DNA of 64,000 bases from Burkholderiaceae bacterium (GTDB lineage Bacteria; Pseudomonadota; Gammaproteobacteria; Burkholderiales; Burkholderiaceae_C), in the NCBI GenBank assembly GCA_019745555.1, contig JAIESX010000002.1:124001-188000 (forward strand), read 5' to 3'. The translations under genes were made by a program, and so were the position numbers. Positions 7,764 to 16,575 of the stretch are shown here, in pieces; within the stretch, counting starts at the first letter, position 1, and each line of letters opens with the position of its first letter. Below the pieces are notes generated by a model. That model was not told the origin of the DNA and did no database searches. It saw only the letters and a program-made list of their open reading frames with translations.

Positions 7764-9020
7764 ATGACGCACACGCTGCAGCGCGTCGTCGTCACGGGCA
7801 TCGGCCTGCTGACGCCTCTGGGCCTGACGCGCCAGGCCAGCTTCGAACGCCTGCTACGCGCCGAAGGCGCGGTACGCCCCGCGGCGGCCGAGATCACGCA
7901 ATGGCTGCCGAACGCCCTCTCGGCCGATGTCGACCCCGCTTTCGCGCAACAGCTGGACCGCAACGAACAGGGCCTGGACCGCGCCACGCAGCTCGCCTTG
8001 CTCGCCAGCCGCGAGGCCCTGGCCGATGCCCGGGCCGAGGCCTGGGATCTGGACCGCGACCGTATCGGGGTCTATGCCGGTATCGGCCTGGGCGGGGCGA
8101 CCACCGGCGAGGCGCTCTACAAGCGCCTGCACGAGAGCCTGCAGGCCGGACGCAACCCGACCGTGATGCATCCACTGTCGGTGCCGCGTCTCATGCCCAA
8201 TGCGGCCACGGCGGCCATTTCCATGGCGAACCAGTTCCGCGGCCCGACGCATACCTACAGCGTGGCCTGTTCCTCCTCGGCCATGGCCCTGGGCGAGGCC
8301 TGCCGCACCATCCGCCACGGCTATGCCGATGCCATCGTGGTCGTGGGGGCCGAGGCCATGAACGTGCCCGGCGTCTTCATGGCCTGGAATGCGCTGCGCG
8401 TCATGGCCAAGCCCCATCCCGACGACCCCGCCGCGAGCTGCCGTCCTTTCGACCAGGACCGCAGCGGCTTTGTACTGGCCGAAGGTGCGGCCGCCCTGGT
8501 GCTGGAAACGGCGGCGTCCGCCCTGCGCCGTGGCGCCAACATCTACGGTGAGCTCTGCGGCTACGGCAGCAGCAGCGACGCCGAGCACCTGACCCTGCCG
8601 TCGAGCGCGGGGCAGTACCGTGCCATCCGCATAGCGCTCGACGACGCGGGCCTGGCGCCCGAGGCCATCGACTACGTGAATGCCCATGGCACGGCCACCG
8701 AGGCCGGTGACGTGATCGAGAGCGAGACCTTGGCCCAGGTCTTCGGTGACCATGCCCGGCGCCTGCCCGTGAGTTCCACCAAGGCCCTGCACGGCCACCT
8801 GATCGGCGCGGCCGGTGCCACGGAGTTCGCCTTCAGCCTGCTGGCCCTGCGCAGCGGCAGCATCCCGCCGACCGCTTACCTGCACCAGCCGGACCCGCGT
8901 TGCACCCTGGACTACGTGCCGCGCGAGGCGCGCCACGGGCAGACCCTGCGTGCCGTGATGTCCAACTCCTTTGCCTTCGGCGGCAGCAACGTCTCGCTGA
9001 TCGCGCGGCGCTACGAATGA
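7764..9020 (+). CDS. FabF-like beta-ketoacyl-ACP synthase (APE cluster)
   Basis: This 418-residue condensing enzyme has the complete Cys-His-His triad of FabF-type ketosynthases: C169 in YSVACSSSAMALG, H308 in NAHGTATEAGD and H345 in KALHGHLIGAAG. It would catalyse decarboxylative condensation of malonyl-ACP with an acyl chain. It is the first of three KS-type proteins in the cluster; the other two (12182-12979 and 12976-14205) form a probable KS/chain-length-factor pair, so this one may do an extra or starter condensation, like ApeR of enterobacterial APE systems (inference). The ATG at 7764 is chosen because RVVVTGIGLLTPLG must be near the N terminus; the frame stays open far upstream but is not coding there. 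Confidence 0.92.
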   Translation: MTHTLQRVVVTGIGLLTPLGLTRQASFERLLRAEGAVRPAAAEITQWLPNALSADVDPAFAQQLDRNEQGLDRATQLALLASREALADARAEAWDLDRDRIGVYAGIGLGGATTGEALYKRLHESLQAGRNPTVMHPLSVPRLMPNAATAAISMANQFRGPTHTYSVACSSSAMALGEACRTIRHGYADAIVVVGAEAMNVPGVFMAWNALRVMAKPHPDDPAASCRPFDQDRSGFVLAEGAAALVLETAASALRRGANIYGELCGYGSSSDAEHLTLPSSAGQYRAIRIALDDAGLAPEAIDYVNAHGTATEAGDVIESETLAQVFGDHARRLPVSSTKALHGHLIGAAGATEFAFSLLALRSGSIPPTAYLHQPDPRCTLDYVPREARHGQTLRAVMSNSFAFGGSNVSLIARRYE

Positions 9021-9039
9021 ACCGGCGCAGGCAGGCGGC

Positions 9040-9555
9040 ATGAGCGAGGCCCTGGTCTACCCGATCGAACTCGACGCCGCCGGCATCTATGCCCTGCTGC
9101 CGCATCGCGGCGAGATGCAGCTAGTGCAGTCACTCACCGTGTGGGACCACGACCACTTCCAGGCCCGGGCCTGCTGGCCGGCCGACAGTGCCGTGCTGCG
9201 CGGCCATTTCCCCGGCCTGCCGCTGGTGCCCGGCGTGATGCTGGTCGAGCTGGTGGCCCAGGTGGCCGGGGCCGGCATGCGTGCGGGCTCGCCCGTGGCA
9301 CGCCGGCTCGAGGGCGAGTACGTGGGCCTGCTGGCCGGCATCCGCAAGTGCAGCTTCAAGCGGCCCGTGCTGCCGGGCGAGGTCGTCCAGGTGGACTTGC
9401 GCACACGCCCCATGTCCGAGACGGCCGCGGTGGCGTCGGCCCAGCTCACGGTGGCGGGCGTGGAGGCCGCACAGGTGGAGATCCTCGTGATCAACACGCC
9501 GCGCGCCGTGCTCGACGAGGCACTGTCTGCCACGCGCGACTCAGCCGCGGCCTGA
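9040..9555 (+). CDS. FabZ-like 3-hydroxyacyl-ACP dehydratase (APE cluster)
   Basis: The 171-residue protein is a hotdog-fold dehydratase. It has the FabZ-type LPHRGEMQLV segment and the motif GHFPGLPLVPGVMLVE, with catalytic His56 and Glu70 spaced as in FabZ. It would remove water from 3-hydroxyacyl-ACP to give the trans-2-enoyl chain; without an enoyl reductase in the cluster, the double bonds are kept. It follows the ketosynthase by 19 bases. Its last 15 bases overlap the end of the convergent acyltransferase gene. Confidence 0.88.
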   Translation: MSEALVYPIELDAAGIYALLPHRGEMQLVQSLTVWDHDHFQARACWPADSAVLRGHFPGLPLVPGVMLVELVAQVAGAGMRAGSPVARRLEGEYVGLLAGIRKCSFKRPVLPGEVVQVDLRTRPMSETAAVASAQLTVAGVEAAQVEILVINTPRAVLDEALSATRDSAAA

Positions 9556-10311
9556 CACGCGGTCCTTCAGTTCCTGCCGGAAATAGGCTTCCAGCCCGGC
9601 CAGTGCGGTTGCGGTGTATTCCGGCGGCTCGAAGCGCCGGCCCAGGCGCGCTCGGATGGTCAGGGGCAACGTGGGCGGACGCAGCAGCCCCCAGTGCTTG
9701 CCGAGGTAGGGGGTGGAGAATTCAAGGATCACGGCCTGCAGCGGCACCCGGCTCTGTTTGGACAGCAGGATGCAGGCGCTGCTCAGCGGGTTGAGCGGGA
9801 AGTCCGTGGTGCGCGTGCCCTCGGGAAAGAGGATGAACTGCGCGCCGTCCTGCAGCGTGTGCGTGGAGTCCCGGATCATCTGGCGCGGATCCTCGTTGCT
9901 CACATAGCCGGCCATGCGCGCGCCGACACCGAACAGCGGGTTGTGCAGCAGGGCGGCCTTGAGCACGCAGCTGGCGTTGGGCAGCATGCTGAGCAGCAGC
10001 ACGGCGTCGAGCAGCGAAGGGTGGTTGGCGATGACGATCAGCGGTGCCCGCTCATGCCGCAGCGGCTCGAGTTCGCGCAAATCGAGGCGTACCTGGCACA
10101 AGATGCGCAGCGCCGCCAGGTAGAGCCGGAAGCCCCAGTGGATGAGGCGGCGCGAGACCGGCCGGTGCCAGCGCCGCGGCAGCACCAGATAGAGCAGGGC
10201 GAAGAGCGGAATGCTGTGCAAGCAGCCCAGGGCCAGCAGGCCCAGGCCGACGACCATGGCTAACATTTCGTAGCCACGCCAGAGCAGGCGTACGAGGGGC
10301 CGCTCCATCAT
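9541..10311 (-). CDS. PlsC-like lysophospholipid/acyl acyltransferase (APE cluster)
   Basis: The 256-residue protein has two N-terminal membrane helices (about residues 14-46) and the acyltransferase motifs NHPSLLD (HX4D catalytic motif) and FPEGTR (acceptor binding), as in 1-acyl-glycerol-3-phosphate acyltransferases. In the context of an aryl polyene cluster it probably moves an acyl or polyene chain from ACP to a lipid acceptor. The frame is open upstream to 10377, but that would run into the divergent PAP2 gene; the ATG ATG pair at 10311/10308 fits the start of hydrophobic sequence. Its 3' end overlaps the convergent dehydratase by 15 bases. Confidence 0.85.
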   Translation of the reverse strand: MMERPLVRLLWRGYEMLAMVVGLGLLALGCLHSIPLFALLYLVLPRRWHRPVSRRLIHWGFRLYLAALRILCQVRLDLRELEPLRHERAPLIVIANHPSLLDAVLLLSMLPNASCVLKAALLHNPLFGVGARMAGYVSNEDPRQMIRDSTHTLQDGAQFILFPEGTRTTDFPLNPLSSACILLSKQSRVPLQAVILEFSTPYLGKHWGLLRPPTLPLTIRARLGRRFEPPEYTATALAGLEAYFRQELKDRVSGRG

Positions 10312-10349
10312 CGCTGGTACGATCTCATCACAGGGACCGATTATTGACC

Positions 10350-11021
10350 ATGACCACTGTTTCCCCGACGCCGGCACGCACGCTCAACCAATTGCTCTGG
10401 CGTCTGTGGTGGCTCAAGGCAGTGGGGTCCGCGGTCTTCATCTGGGGCTTCTTCCAGGGCTATTTCCTCCTGCTGCGCTATCCGCACGCCGAGGTCTTCG
10501 TCATGCCGCTGACCTGGCTCGACGAACTGACGCCCATGCAGGGCTGGGCCTGGATCCCCTATCTCTCGCTCTGGTTCTATACCTGCTTGCCGCCGGCCTT
10601 CATGCCGGCCTTGCGTTCCCTGGCCTATTACGGTCTGGCCGTGGGGCTGACCTGCCTCGCCGGTCTGCTGTGCTTCTACTTCTGGCCCACGGTCGTGCCG
10701 CCTTTTGAACGGCCTGCGGGCACCGGTCTGGCCATGCTCGAGGGGGTGGACACCGCGGGCAATGCCTGTCCCTCGCTGCACGTGGCCATCGCCTTCTACT
10801 CGGCCTTCTGGCTGCAGGCGCAATTGCGCGCCGTCGGTGCGGGGCGCGGCTGGCAGGCCGCCAACTGGCTTTGGTGCGCGCTCATCGTCTACTCGACGAT
10901 GGCGACCAAGCAGCATGTGTTCATCGATGTGCTCGGCGGCCTGCTGCTCGGTGGCGCCGGTGCCGTGCTGGCGTTGGCGGGCTATCGGCGCTGGTTCGGA
11001 AGTCGCTTTCTTCCGGTCTGA
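10350..11021 (+). CDS. PAP2-family membrane phosphatase (APE cluster)
   Basis: The 223-residue protein is a multi-spanning membrane protein of the PAP2 superfamily. The conserved phosphatase parts are seen near its C terminus: ACPSLHVAIAFYSAFW (the SGH-type motif, here SLH) and KQHVFIDVLGG (the SRxxxxxHxxxD-type motif, here with Lys-Gln-His and Asp). It may dephosphorylate a lipid phosphate or diphosphate, or accept a phosphoryl group in a transfer reaction. A TTG at 10344, better spaced from the CAGGGA upstream, is an alternative start. It is divergent from the PlsC-like gene and convergent with the ketoreductase, so it stands alone in direction inside the cluster. Confidence 0.8.
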   Translation: MTTVSPTPARTLNQLLWRLWWLKAVGSAVFIWGFFQGYFLLLRYPHAEVFVMPLTWLDELTPMQGWAWIPYLSLWFYTCLPPAFMPALRSLAYYGLAVGLTCLAGLLCFYFWPTVVPPFERPAGTGLAMLEGVDTAGNACPSLHVAIAFYSAFWLQAQLRAVGAGRGWQAANWLWCALIVYSTMATKQHVFIDVLGGLLLGGAGAVLALAGYRRWFGSRFLPV

Positions 11022-11024
11022 GCT

Positions 11025-11744
11025 TCAGATCATGCCGCCGTTGACCGAGATCACCTGGCCGGTGATGTAGGCCGACTGGTCCGAGGCGAGAAAGCCGACG
11101 AGAGCCGCCACTTCCTCGGGCCGGCCGGCACGCTTCATGGGCACCAGGCGCGCGATGTCCTCGGCGCCGAAGGCCTCCTGGCTCATCTCCGAGGCGATGA
11201 TGCCCGGCGCGATGGCGTTGACCGTGATGCCACGGCTGGCCAGCTCCAGCGCCAGCGTCTTGCTGGCCGCGTGCAGTCCGCTCTTGGCCGCCGCGTAATT
11301 GCTCTGGCCGCGGTTGCCCGTGATGCCGGCAATCGAGGTGATGGTGATGATGCGGCCCCAGCGTGTGCGGATCATGGGCATGGTGAGCGGCTGCGTGACG
11401 TGGAAGAAGCCGTGCAGCGACACATCGATCACCCGGTGCCATTGCGCGCTCGTCATGCCGGGGAAGACGGCATCGTCGTGGATGCCGGCGTTGTTGACCA
11501 GCACCTGGACAGGCTGCTGCGCCACCAGGGCTTCGAGTGCGGCCCGCGTGGCGGCCTCGTCGGCCACGTCGAAGACCACGGTGGAGGCCGAGCCGCCGCC
11601 GGCGACGATCTCCTCGCGCAGCGCTTCGGCTGCAGCCGCATTGCGGTTGGCGTGGATGATGACGTGCAGGCCGTCGGCCGCAAGTCGGCGGCAGATGGCC
11701 GCGCCGATGGCGCCGCTGCCGCCGGTGACGAGTGCGTGTTTCAT
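11025..11744 (-). CDS. FabG-like 3-oxoacyl-ACP reductase (APE cluster)
   Basis: This 239-residue short-chain dehydrogenase has the NADPH-binding TGGSGAIG motif near residue 8, the NNAG motif, and the catalytic Ser-Tyr-Lys set (TSIAGITG followed by NYAAAK). It would reduce the 3-keto group formed by the ketosynthases, matching ApeQ of known APE clusters. It is the last gene of the long minus-strand operon and follows the hotdog protein by 19 bases. The C-terminal NGGMI is typical of FabG enzymes. Confidence 0.92.
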   Translation of the reverse strand: MKHALVTGGSGAIGAAICRRLAADGLHVIIHANRNAAAAEALREEIVAGGGSASTVVFDVADEAATRAALEALVAQQPVQVLVNNAGIHDDAVFPGMTSAQWHRVIDVSLHGFFHVTQPLTMPMIRTRWGRIITITSIAGITGNRGQSNYAAAKSGLHAASKTLALELASRGITVNAIAPGIIASEMSQEAFGAEDIARLVPMKRAGRPEEVAALVGFLASDQSAYITGQVISVNGGMI

Positions 11745-11763
11745 CGTGGTTCCGGAAGAGGAT

Positions 11764-12207
11764 TCAGACGCTGAGCATGACGCTGGCGCGCCCGCTCAGT
11801 ACCGTGCGGCCCGCCGCTTCGAGGCGAAAGCCGTAGAGGATGGTGTGCGCATCGCCCGAGAGGCGTTCGGCATGCACCTGCAGCTCGGGGCCGAGTTCGT
11901 CCAGACGCGTGCCTTCCCACTGCACGTCGCGCACGCTGGTCAGGAAACCGGCGGCCGGCGCGGTCTCGCTGCCCGCAAGCAGGGCGCCGTGAACGGCCAT
12001 GGCCTGGGCCGCGTACTCGATGCCGTTGGCCATGCCCAGCGTGCCGGCGTGGGCCAGCGGGTGGCCGGCTCCGGTGTGGCTGGTGGCCAGGCAATGGATG
12101 TGCGCCGCGTCCCAGGCCAGCACGCGCTCGAGCAGGCACATGCTGCCCGCATGCGGGATGCGTGCGGCGATCCAGGCCTGGTCAGGCAGCGGGCCGGATG
12201 CTGACAT
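11764..12207 (-). CDS. ApeP-like hotdog dehydratase (APE cluster)
   Basis: The 147-residue protein belongs to the hotdog family seen in aryl polyene clusters (ApeP type). It begins with IPHAGSMCLLERV, the counterpart of the FabZ N-terminal helix region, and has GIEYAAQAMAVHGAL, a signature of this group. ApeP and ApeI are thought to work as a pair of dehydratases in the E. coli system; the ApeI counterpart here is the 96-residue protein at 18088-18378. The ATG at 12207 lies inside the end of the upstream chain-length-factor gene (26-base overlap), which suggests translational coupling. A longer frame is open but gives no family-like sequence. Confidence 0.8.
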   Translation of the reverse strand: MSASGPLPDQAWIAARIPHAGSMCLLERVLAWDAAHIHCLATSHTGAGHPLAHAGTLGMANGIEYAAQAMAVHGALLAGSETAPAAGFLTSVRDVQWEGTRLDELGPELQVHAERLSGDAHTILYGFRLEAAGRTVLSGRASVMLSV

Positions 12208-12979
12208 CGAGCGACATCCCCTCAAGGTATTCCAGCGCCACGTCTCCGCGTGCGCCCCGGGCGATACCCTGCAGCAGCGGCAGGCTGCGCGCGGCCGGCG
12301 CACCCAGGCGCAACGCGTCGAGCGCGGCATCGTCCATGCCCTTTGGCGCTTGCTGGCTCAGTGCCAGATCGAGCGTGGCCAGCGTGCCGGGTGTCGGGGT
12401 GGGCGCCAGCAGCAGGGCCAGGCCGAAGGGCTGGCTGATGCGGCGCGAGGCGCCCAGCGGGCCGGGGTAGGGCGTGTCATAGGTCAGCAGCAGGCAGGGC
12501 TCCTGCGCGCTGCGCACCTGGGTGGCAGCCTCGAGCAGACCGGCGGCGAACGAGCCGTCGTAGGCGCAGAGGCTGGTCGTGGTGGCGCGGCAGGCCGTGG
12601 CGATGCTCCAGTAGCCCGAGGGCGCGTTGTGCACCGAGTTGTGGAAGCGCGTGGGCGAGACCGCACGGTCGGCCGAAGCCAGGGTCTCGAGGATGGCGTG
12701 GCAGTTGTCGCAGTCGCCCCCGCTGGACGTGAAGACCGAGCGCAGGGTGGACGCATCGGCACCGGCCTGACGTATGGCTTCGAAGCCCACGGCAAAGGCC
12801 AGCTTGATGGTGGTGCCGGCACGGCGGCGCTCCGCCGCGGGCAGGGCTTCGGGCGCGGGCAGCTGGATGGGCGCACTCGCGTAAGCGCTGCGCCCGGCCA
12901 GCACCTCGGCCGTCTGGGCCCAGCCCGTGAGGCCGGGGCCGTAGACGCCGATGCCCTGCAGATGGACGGTCAGGGTCAT
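12182..12979 (-). CDS. beta-ketoacyl synthase chain-length factor (APE cluster)
   Basis: The 265-residue protein matches the short ketosynthase-like family (Ketoacyl-synt_2) to which ApeC belongs. It contains FHNSVHNAPSGYWSIATAC and SLCAYDGSFAAGLLEA. It covers only the N-terminal half of a thiolase fold and has no His-His pair, so it is expected to be a non-condensing partner that pairs with the ketosynthase encoded just upstream and sets chain length. A Cys (C130) sits where the nucleophile of an active ketosynthase would be, which is unusual for a chain-length factor. It overlaps the ketosynthase gene by four bases (ATGA) and the following hotdog gene by 26. Confidence 0.85.
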   Translation of the reverse strand: MTLTVHLQGIGVYGPGLTGWAQTAEVLAGRSAYASAPIQLPAPEALPAAERRRAGTTIKLAFAVGFEAIRQAGADASTLRSVFTSSGGDCDNCHAILETLASADRAVSPTRFHNSVHNAPSGYWSIATACRATTTSLCAYDGSFAAGLLEAATQVRSAQEPCLLLTYDTPYPGPLGASRRISQPFGLALLLAPTPTPGTLATLDLALSQQAPKGMDDAALDALRLGAPAARSLPLLQGIARGARGDVALEYLEGMSLDVSIRPAA

Positions 12980-14205
12980 GCTGCACCCCCCGCCTTGCTG
13001 AGCACCATGCTGCAGTTGCTGCCACCGAAACCGAAGGAATTGCTCAGCACGTGTTGCAGGGGTTGCTCGAGGTTACGCAGCAGGTAGCGTGCCTTGAGCC
13101 GCGGGTCGAGTTCCTCGGTGCCGCAGCCGCCGGGGGCGAGGTTGTACTTCAGCGCGAGGGCACAGATGACGGCCTCGATACCGCCAGCCGCGCCCAGGGT
13201 GTGGCCGGTGTGGCCCTTGGTCGAACTGCAGGGGGTCTCGGTGCCGAAGAGGCCGGTCACACCCTGGTCCTCGGCCGCGTCATTGCTGGGCGTGGCTGTG
13301 CCGTGCAGATTGATGTAGTCGATCTGTGCGGGCTGGAGGCCGGCCATGTCCAGCGCCTGCTGCATGGCCAGGCGCGCGCCCAGGCCCTCGGGGTGCGGGC
13401 TGGACATGTGGTGTGCGTCGCTCGATTCACCGATGCCGCTCATCAAGATGTCACCCGCCACCACGCGGTCCGCGCGTTCGACCAGCACAAAGGCCGCGGC
13501 CTCGCCGATGGAGATGCCGTCGCGCTGCGCGTCGTAGGGGCGGCAGGGCTGGCGCGAGACCAGCTGCAGGGAGTTGAAGCCGTAGAGCGTGGTCAGGCAC
13601 AGGCTGTCGACGCCGCCGACGATGGCCGCGTCGATCAGGCCGCTGTCCATCATGCGCTGGGCATTGCCGAAGACCTTGGCGCTGGAGGAGCAGGCGGTGG
13701 AGACCACGAAGGCCGGTCCCTGCAGCCCGAAATAGCTGCGCACGAAATCGGCCACCGAGTAGCTGTTGTGCGTGCGCCGGTAGTCCAGCGGCTGCGTGAA
13801 GTCACCCGTGGCCGGATCGCGCTGGCGGTAGGCCAGCTCCGAACTCAGGATGCCCGAGGTGCTGGTGCCCAGGAAGACGCCGATGCGCTGCGCGCCATGC
13901 CGTGCCATGGCGGCCCGCACGGCGGCGACGAAACCGTCCTGTTCCAGCCCGAGCTGGGCCAGCCGGTTGTTGCGGCAGTCGTAGGCGGCGAGATCGGGGC
14001 GCAGGGTCAGCGTGTCGACCTCGGGTACTTCGCCGATGCAGGTGTCCAGATCCACGGTTTCCCAGCGTCGGGCGCGCACGCCGCTGCGCTGATCGCGCAG
14101 GGCCTGCAGGGTGGGGGCCAGACCGGCGCCCAGGGCGCTGGTCATGGTGTAGGCGGCAAGATGGAGGGCGGGCATGAAGGGGAGGGAGGCAGCGGGCGAG
14201 GACAC
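12976..14205 (-). CDS. beta-ketoacyl-ACP synthase, ApeO-like (APE cluster)
   Basis: The 409-residue condensing enzyme has all three catalytic residues: C172 in VVSTACSSSAKVFG, H301 in NLHGTATPSND and H335 in GHTGHTLGAAGG. It probably forms the main heterodimeric polyene elongase with the chain-length factor encoded next (four-base overlap), like ApeO/ApeC. The polar loop around residues 125-150 and the preserved TSTSGI segment are typical of this group. The gene follows the MMPL exporter by five bases within the minus-strand operon. Confidence 0.92.
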   Translation of the reverse strand: MSSPAASLPFMPALHLAAYTMTSALGAGLAPTLQALRDQRSGVRARRWETVDLDTCIGEVPEVDTLTLRPDLAAYDCRNNRLAQLGLEQDGFVAAVRAAMARHGAQRIGVFLGTSTSGILSSELAYRQRDPATGDFTQPLDYRRTHNSYSVADFVRSYFGLQGPAFVVSTACSSSAKVFGNAQRMMDSGLIDAAIVGGVDSLCLTTLYGFNSLQLVSRQPCRPYDAQRDGISIGEAAAFVLVERADRVVAGDILMSGIGESSDAHHMSSPHPEGLGARLAMQQALDMAGLQPAQIDYINLHGTATPSNDAAEDQGVTGLFGTETPCSSTKGHTGHTLGAAGGIEAVICALALKYNLAPGGCGTEELDPRLKARYLLRNLEQPLQHVLSNSFGFGGSNCSMVLSKAGGAA

Positions 14206-14210
14206 CCGGC

Positions 14211-16574
14211 TCAGGACGGCGATTTTACCGGGGCGGTCTGGGTCGAAGGGCTGGCCAGCACGGCCGAGAACAGCAAGGCCAGCATGGTGCCCAGACCCAC
14301 GGTGACGCCCAGGATGGTGAGCACCGGGACGCTGGACAGCGCCAGCATGCCGAAGCTGCCGACGATGGTCAGGTTGGCCGTGACGAGAGAGATCAGGGTC
14401 TGGCGCTGTTCCAGCGGGCTGGCCGCGGCGTTGCTGCTGTCGAAGAAGAGCGCGTAGTTGGAGCCGATGGCGACGACCAGCAGCAGGCCCACGAGGTGCA
14501 GGATGGTCAGCGCGGTGCCGGCCAGCAGCAGAGCCCCCGTGACGCCAAGCACGGCGCAGACCAGGGGCAGGGCCACGCGCAGGGCGCGCACGAGCGAGCG
14601 CAGCATGAAGAGCAGCAGGGCCAGGATGGCCAGGCAGCCCAGGCCCGAGTAGACCAGGGCCTCGTGCAGGTAGCTGTCGAACAGGGCGTTGGTCTCGGCC
14701 AGCAGGTCGATCACCGTGGCCTGGGCCAGGCCCTCGGCGTGCAGTGCGGCGTCGATGCGGTCCAGGTCCAGCGTGGCTTCGCCCTCGCGCAGCACGGGGC
14801 GCAGCGGCAGCAGCACAAGCACGTCGCGTTCGCGCTGCACCAGCAGGGTGTCGTAGAGCAGGGCGGCGGCCGTGCCGTCGAGGTCGGCGCGCGTCAGCAG
14901 GGGGCGGGTGCGGTTGCGCTCGGCGTCGGCCACAAAGCCCTGCAGGCGTTCGGGTTTGAGCGGCTGGCCGGCCAGGGCGGCGGCCAGGCGGCGTTGCAGC
15001 TCGGCGGCCTCGGGCAGGGCCGCTTGGCGAGCCTGCTGGCTGGCGCGGCTGGGCAGGACCTGGCTGGGCGCGCTGTAGCCGGCAAGCAGCCCTTCGCGGC
15101 TCAGCGCCTGCAGCACGCGGCTGGCGCGCTCGGACTGCTGCAGGCCCTGCTCGGCATCGGGGGCGGTGAGCACGGCCAGGTAGCGCAGCTCGGAGGCGCC
15201 GAGGTCGCGGCGCAGTTCTTCGTCGAGCTGCTGTGCGGCGCGCGGCACGGGGTTGAGCGCCGAGATGCTGCGGTTCCAGATGCGCTCGGCGTGCAGGGCC
15301 ACCACGGCCAGCATGGTGGCTACGAAAAGCAGCAGCAGGCCGCGCAGGCGCGGTGCCAGCTGCACGGCGCGCTGCAGCAAGGCACCGGTGCGCGGCAGGT
15401 CGATAGCGGGCAGCTGCGCGGGCATCAGCGGCGGCAGCACGTAGCGCGTGACCAGCACGGCGGCCAGCAGGCCGGCTGTGGAGTACAGGCCCAGCTGCAC
15501 CAGGCCCGGAAAGCCCGAGCCCAGCAGGGCCAGGAAGCCCGCGACCGAGGTCAGCAGGCCGAGCCAGAGCGTGCGCCAGAACGCGCGCCGGGCCGCGGGG
15601 CCGGGGCGTTGCACGAAGAGGTAGATGGCGTAGTCCACGGCCTCGCCGATCATGGTGGTGCCGAAGCCCAGGGTGATGCCGTGCACCTCGCCATAGACCA
15701 GGCTCACGGCCGTGATGCCCGCCAGCGTGCCCGTGAGCATGGGCAGCAGGTTGAGGCCGAGCAGGCGCCAGGAGCGGTAGACCAGCCAGAGCAGGCCCAC
15801 GACCAGCACCAGGCTGGCGATGGCCAGGCGCCGCACCTCGCTCTGGATCAGGCCGCGCGACTGCACCGAGAACACACCCGTGCCCGTCATGAGCAGGCGG
15901 GTCTCGGCCTGGCGCTGCGGGATGGCCTCGAAGGCCTGGCGCACCGCGGCCAGCGCCTGTGCCTGTGCCTCGAGGTCCGAGCCCTCGGCGCGGGTCTGCA
16001 GCAGCAACAGGGCACGGCTGCCGTCGCGCGTGGACCAGACCCCCTCGGTGCTGGGCGGCTGCTCGCCGCCTTCGAAGGCGGCGAGCAGTTCGCGGATCTC
16101 GCCCGTGGGATCGCGCGGCAGCAGCTGCTTGATCAGCATGCCGGCGCTGCCCGAGATGTCCGCCAGCGTGGCACCGATCGCATCGCGCAGGCCGGCTTCG
16201 CTGTAGCGCTCGGGCGTGACGGCGGGGCTGAGCAGGTAGCGGTTCTCGAAGAAGTAGTGGCGGTCACGCGCCTGTTCCTCGGCGCTGCCGTTCTGCACGC
16301 CGATGAACTCGGGCTGCGGGCGCAAGGTGTCGGCCAGCGCGCGCGAAAGGCGGGCACGCTCGGCGGCGTCACCGCCCTCGATGCCCACGATGACCAGGCG
16401 GGCGATGATGCCTTCCTTGAACTGGTCCACCAGCATCTGCTGGCGTTCGCTGGGCGCGCTGGGCATGAAGGCCGAGAGGTCGGTGACCACGGGCGTGCGC
16501 AGGATCACGGCGCCAAAGCCCGCGAGTACGGCGAGCCAGAGCAGGATGGGCAGATGACGACGCAGGAAATGCAT
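14211..16574 (-). CDS. MMPL/RND-family lipid exporter (APE cluster)
   Basis: The 787-residue protein has the two-fold repeated topology of MMPL transporters: one helix, a large extracytoplasmic domain (about residues 30-245), a five- to six-helix bundle, then a second helix, domain and bundle. GFGTTMIGEAVDYAIYLF and IGSNYALFFDSSN are the paired GxxxDY/F-type motifs of the proton relay. In APE clusters such a protein is thought to move the finished polyene lipid across the inner membrane or hand it to the LolA-like carrier. The ATG at 16574 is one base after the stop of the LolA-like gene. Confidence 0.88.
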   Translation of the reverse strand: MHFLRRHLPILLWLAVLAGFGAVILRTPVVTDLSAFMPSAPSERQQMLVDQFKEGIIARLVIVGIEGGDAAERARLSRALADTLRPQPEFIGVQNGSAEEQARDRHYFFENRYLLSPAVTPERYSEAGLRDAIGATLADISGSAGMLIKQLLPRDPTGEIRELLAAFEGGEQPPSTEGVWSTRDGSRALLLLQTRAEGSDLEAQAQALAAVRQAFEAIPQRQAETRLLMTGTGVFSVQSRGLIQSEVRRLAIASLVLVVGLLWLVYRSWRLLGLNLLPMLTGTLAGITAVSLVYGEVHGITLGFGTTMIGEAVDYAIYLFVQRPGPAARRAFWRTLWLGLLTSVAGFLALLGSGFPGLVQLGLYSTAGLLAAVLVTRYVLPPLMPAQLPAIDLPRTGALLQRAVQLAPRLRGLLLLFVATMLAVVALHAERIWNRSISALNPVPRAAQQLDEELRRDLGASELRYLAVLTAPDAEQGLQQSERASRVLQALSREGLLAGYSAPSQVLPSRASQQARQAALPEAAELQRRLAAALAGQPLKPERLQGFVADAERNRTRPLLTRADLDGTAAALLYDTLLVQRERDVLVLLPLRPVLREGEATLDLDRIDAALHAEGLAQATVIDLLAETNALFDSYLHEALVYSGLGCLAILALLLFMLRSLVRALRVALPLVCAVLGVTGALLLAGTALTILHLVGLLLVVAIGSNYALFFDSSNAAASPLEQRQTLISLVTANLTIVGSFGMLALSSVPVLTILGVTVGLGTMLALLFSAVLASPSTQTAPVKSPS

Positions 16575-16575
16575 G

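Noticed and set aside
12182-12979. Chain-length factor as a truncated, dead ketosynthase
   Set aside because: Its short length matches the Ketoacyl-synt_2 family, it overlaps both neighbours in a coupled operon, and there is no remnant of a C-terminal half.
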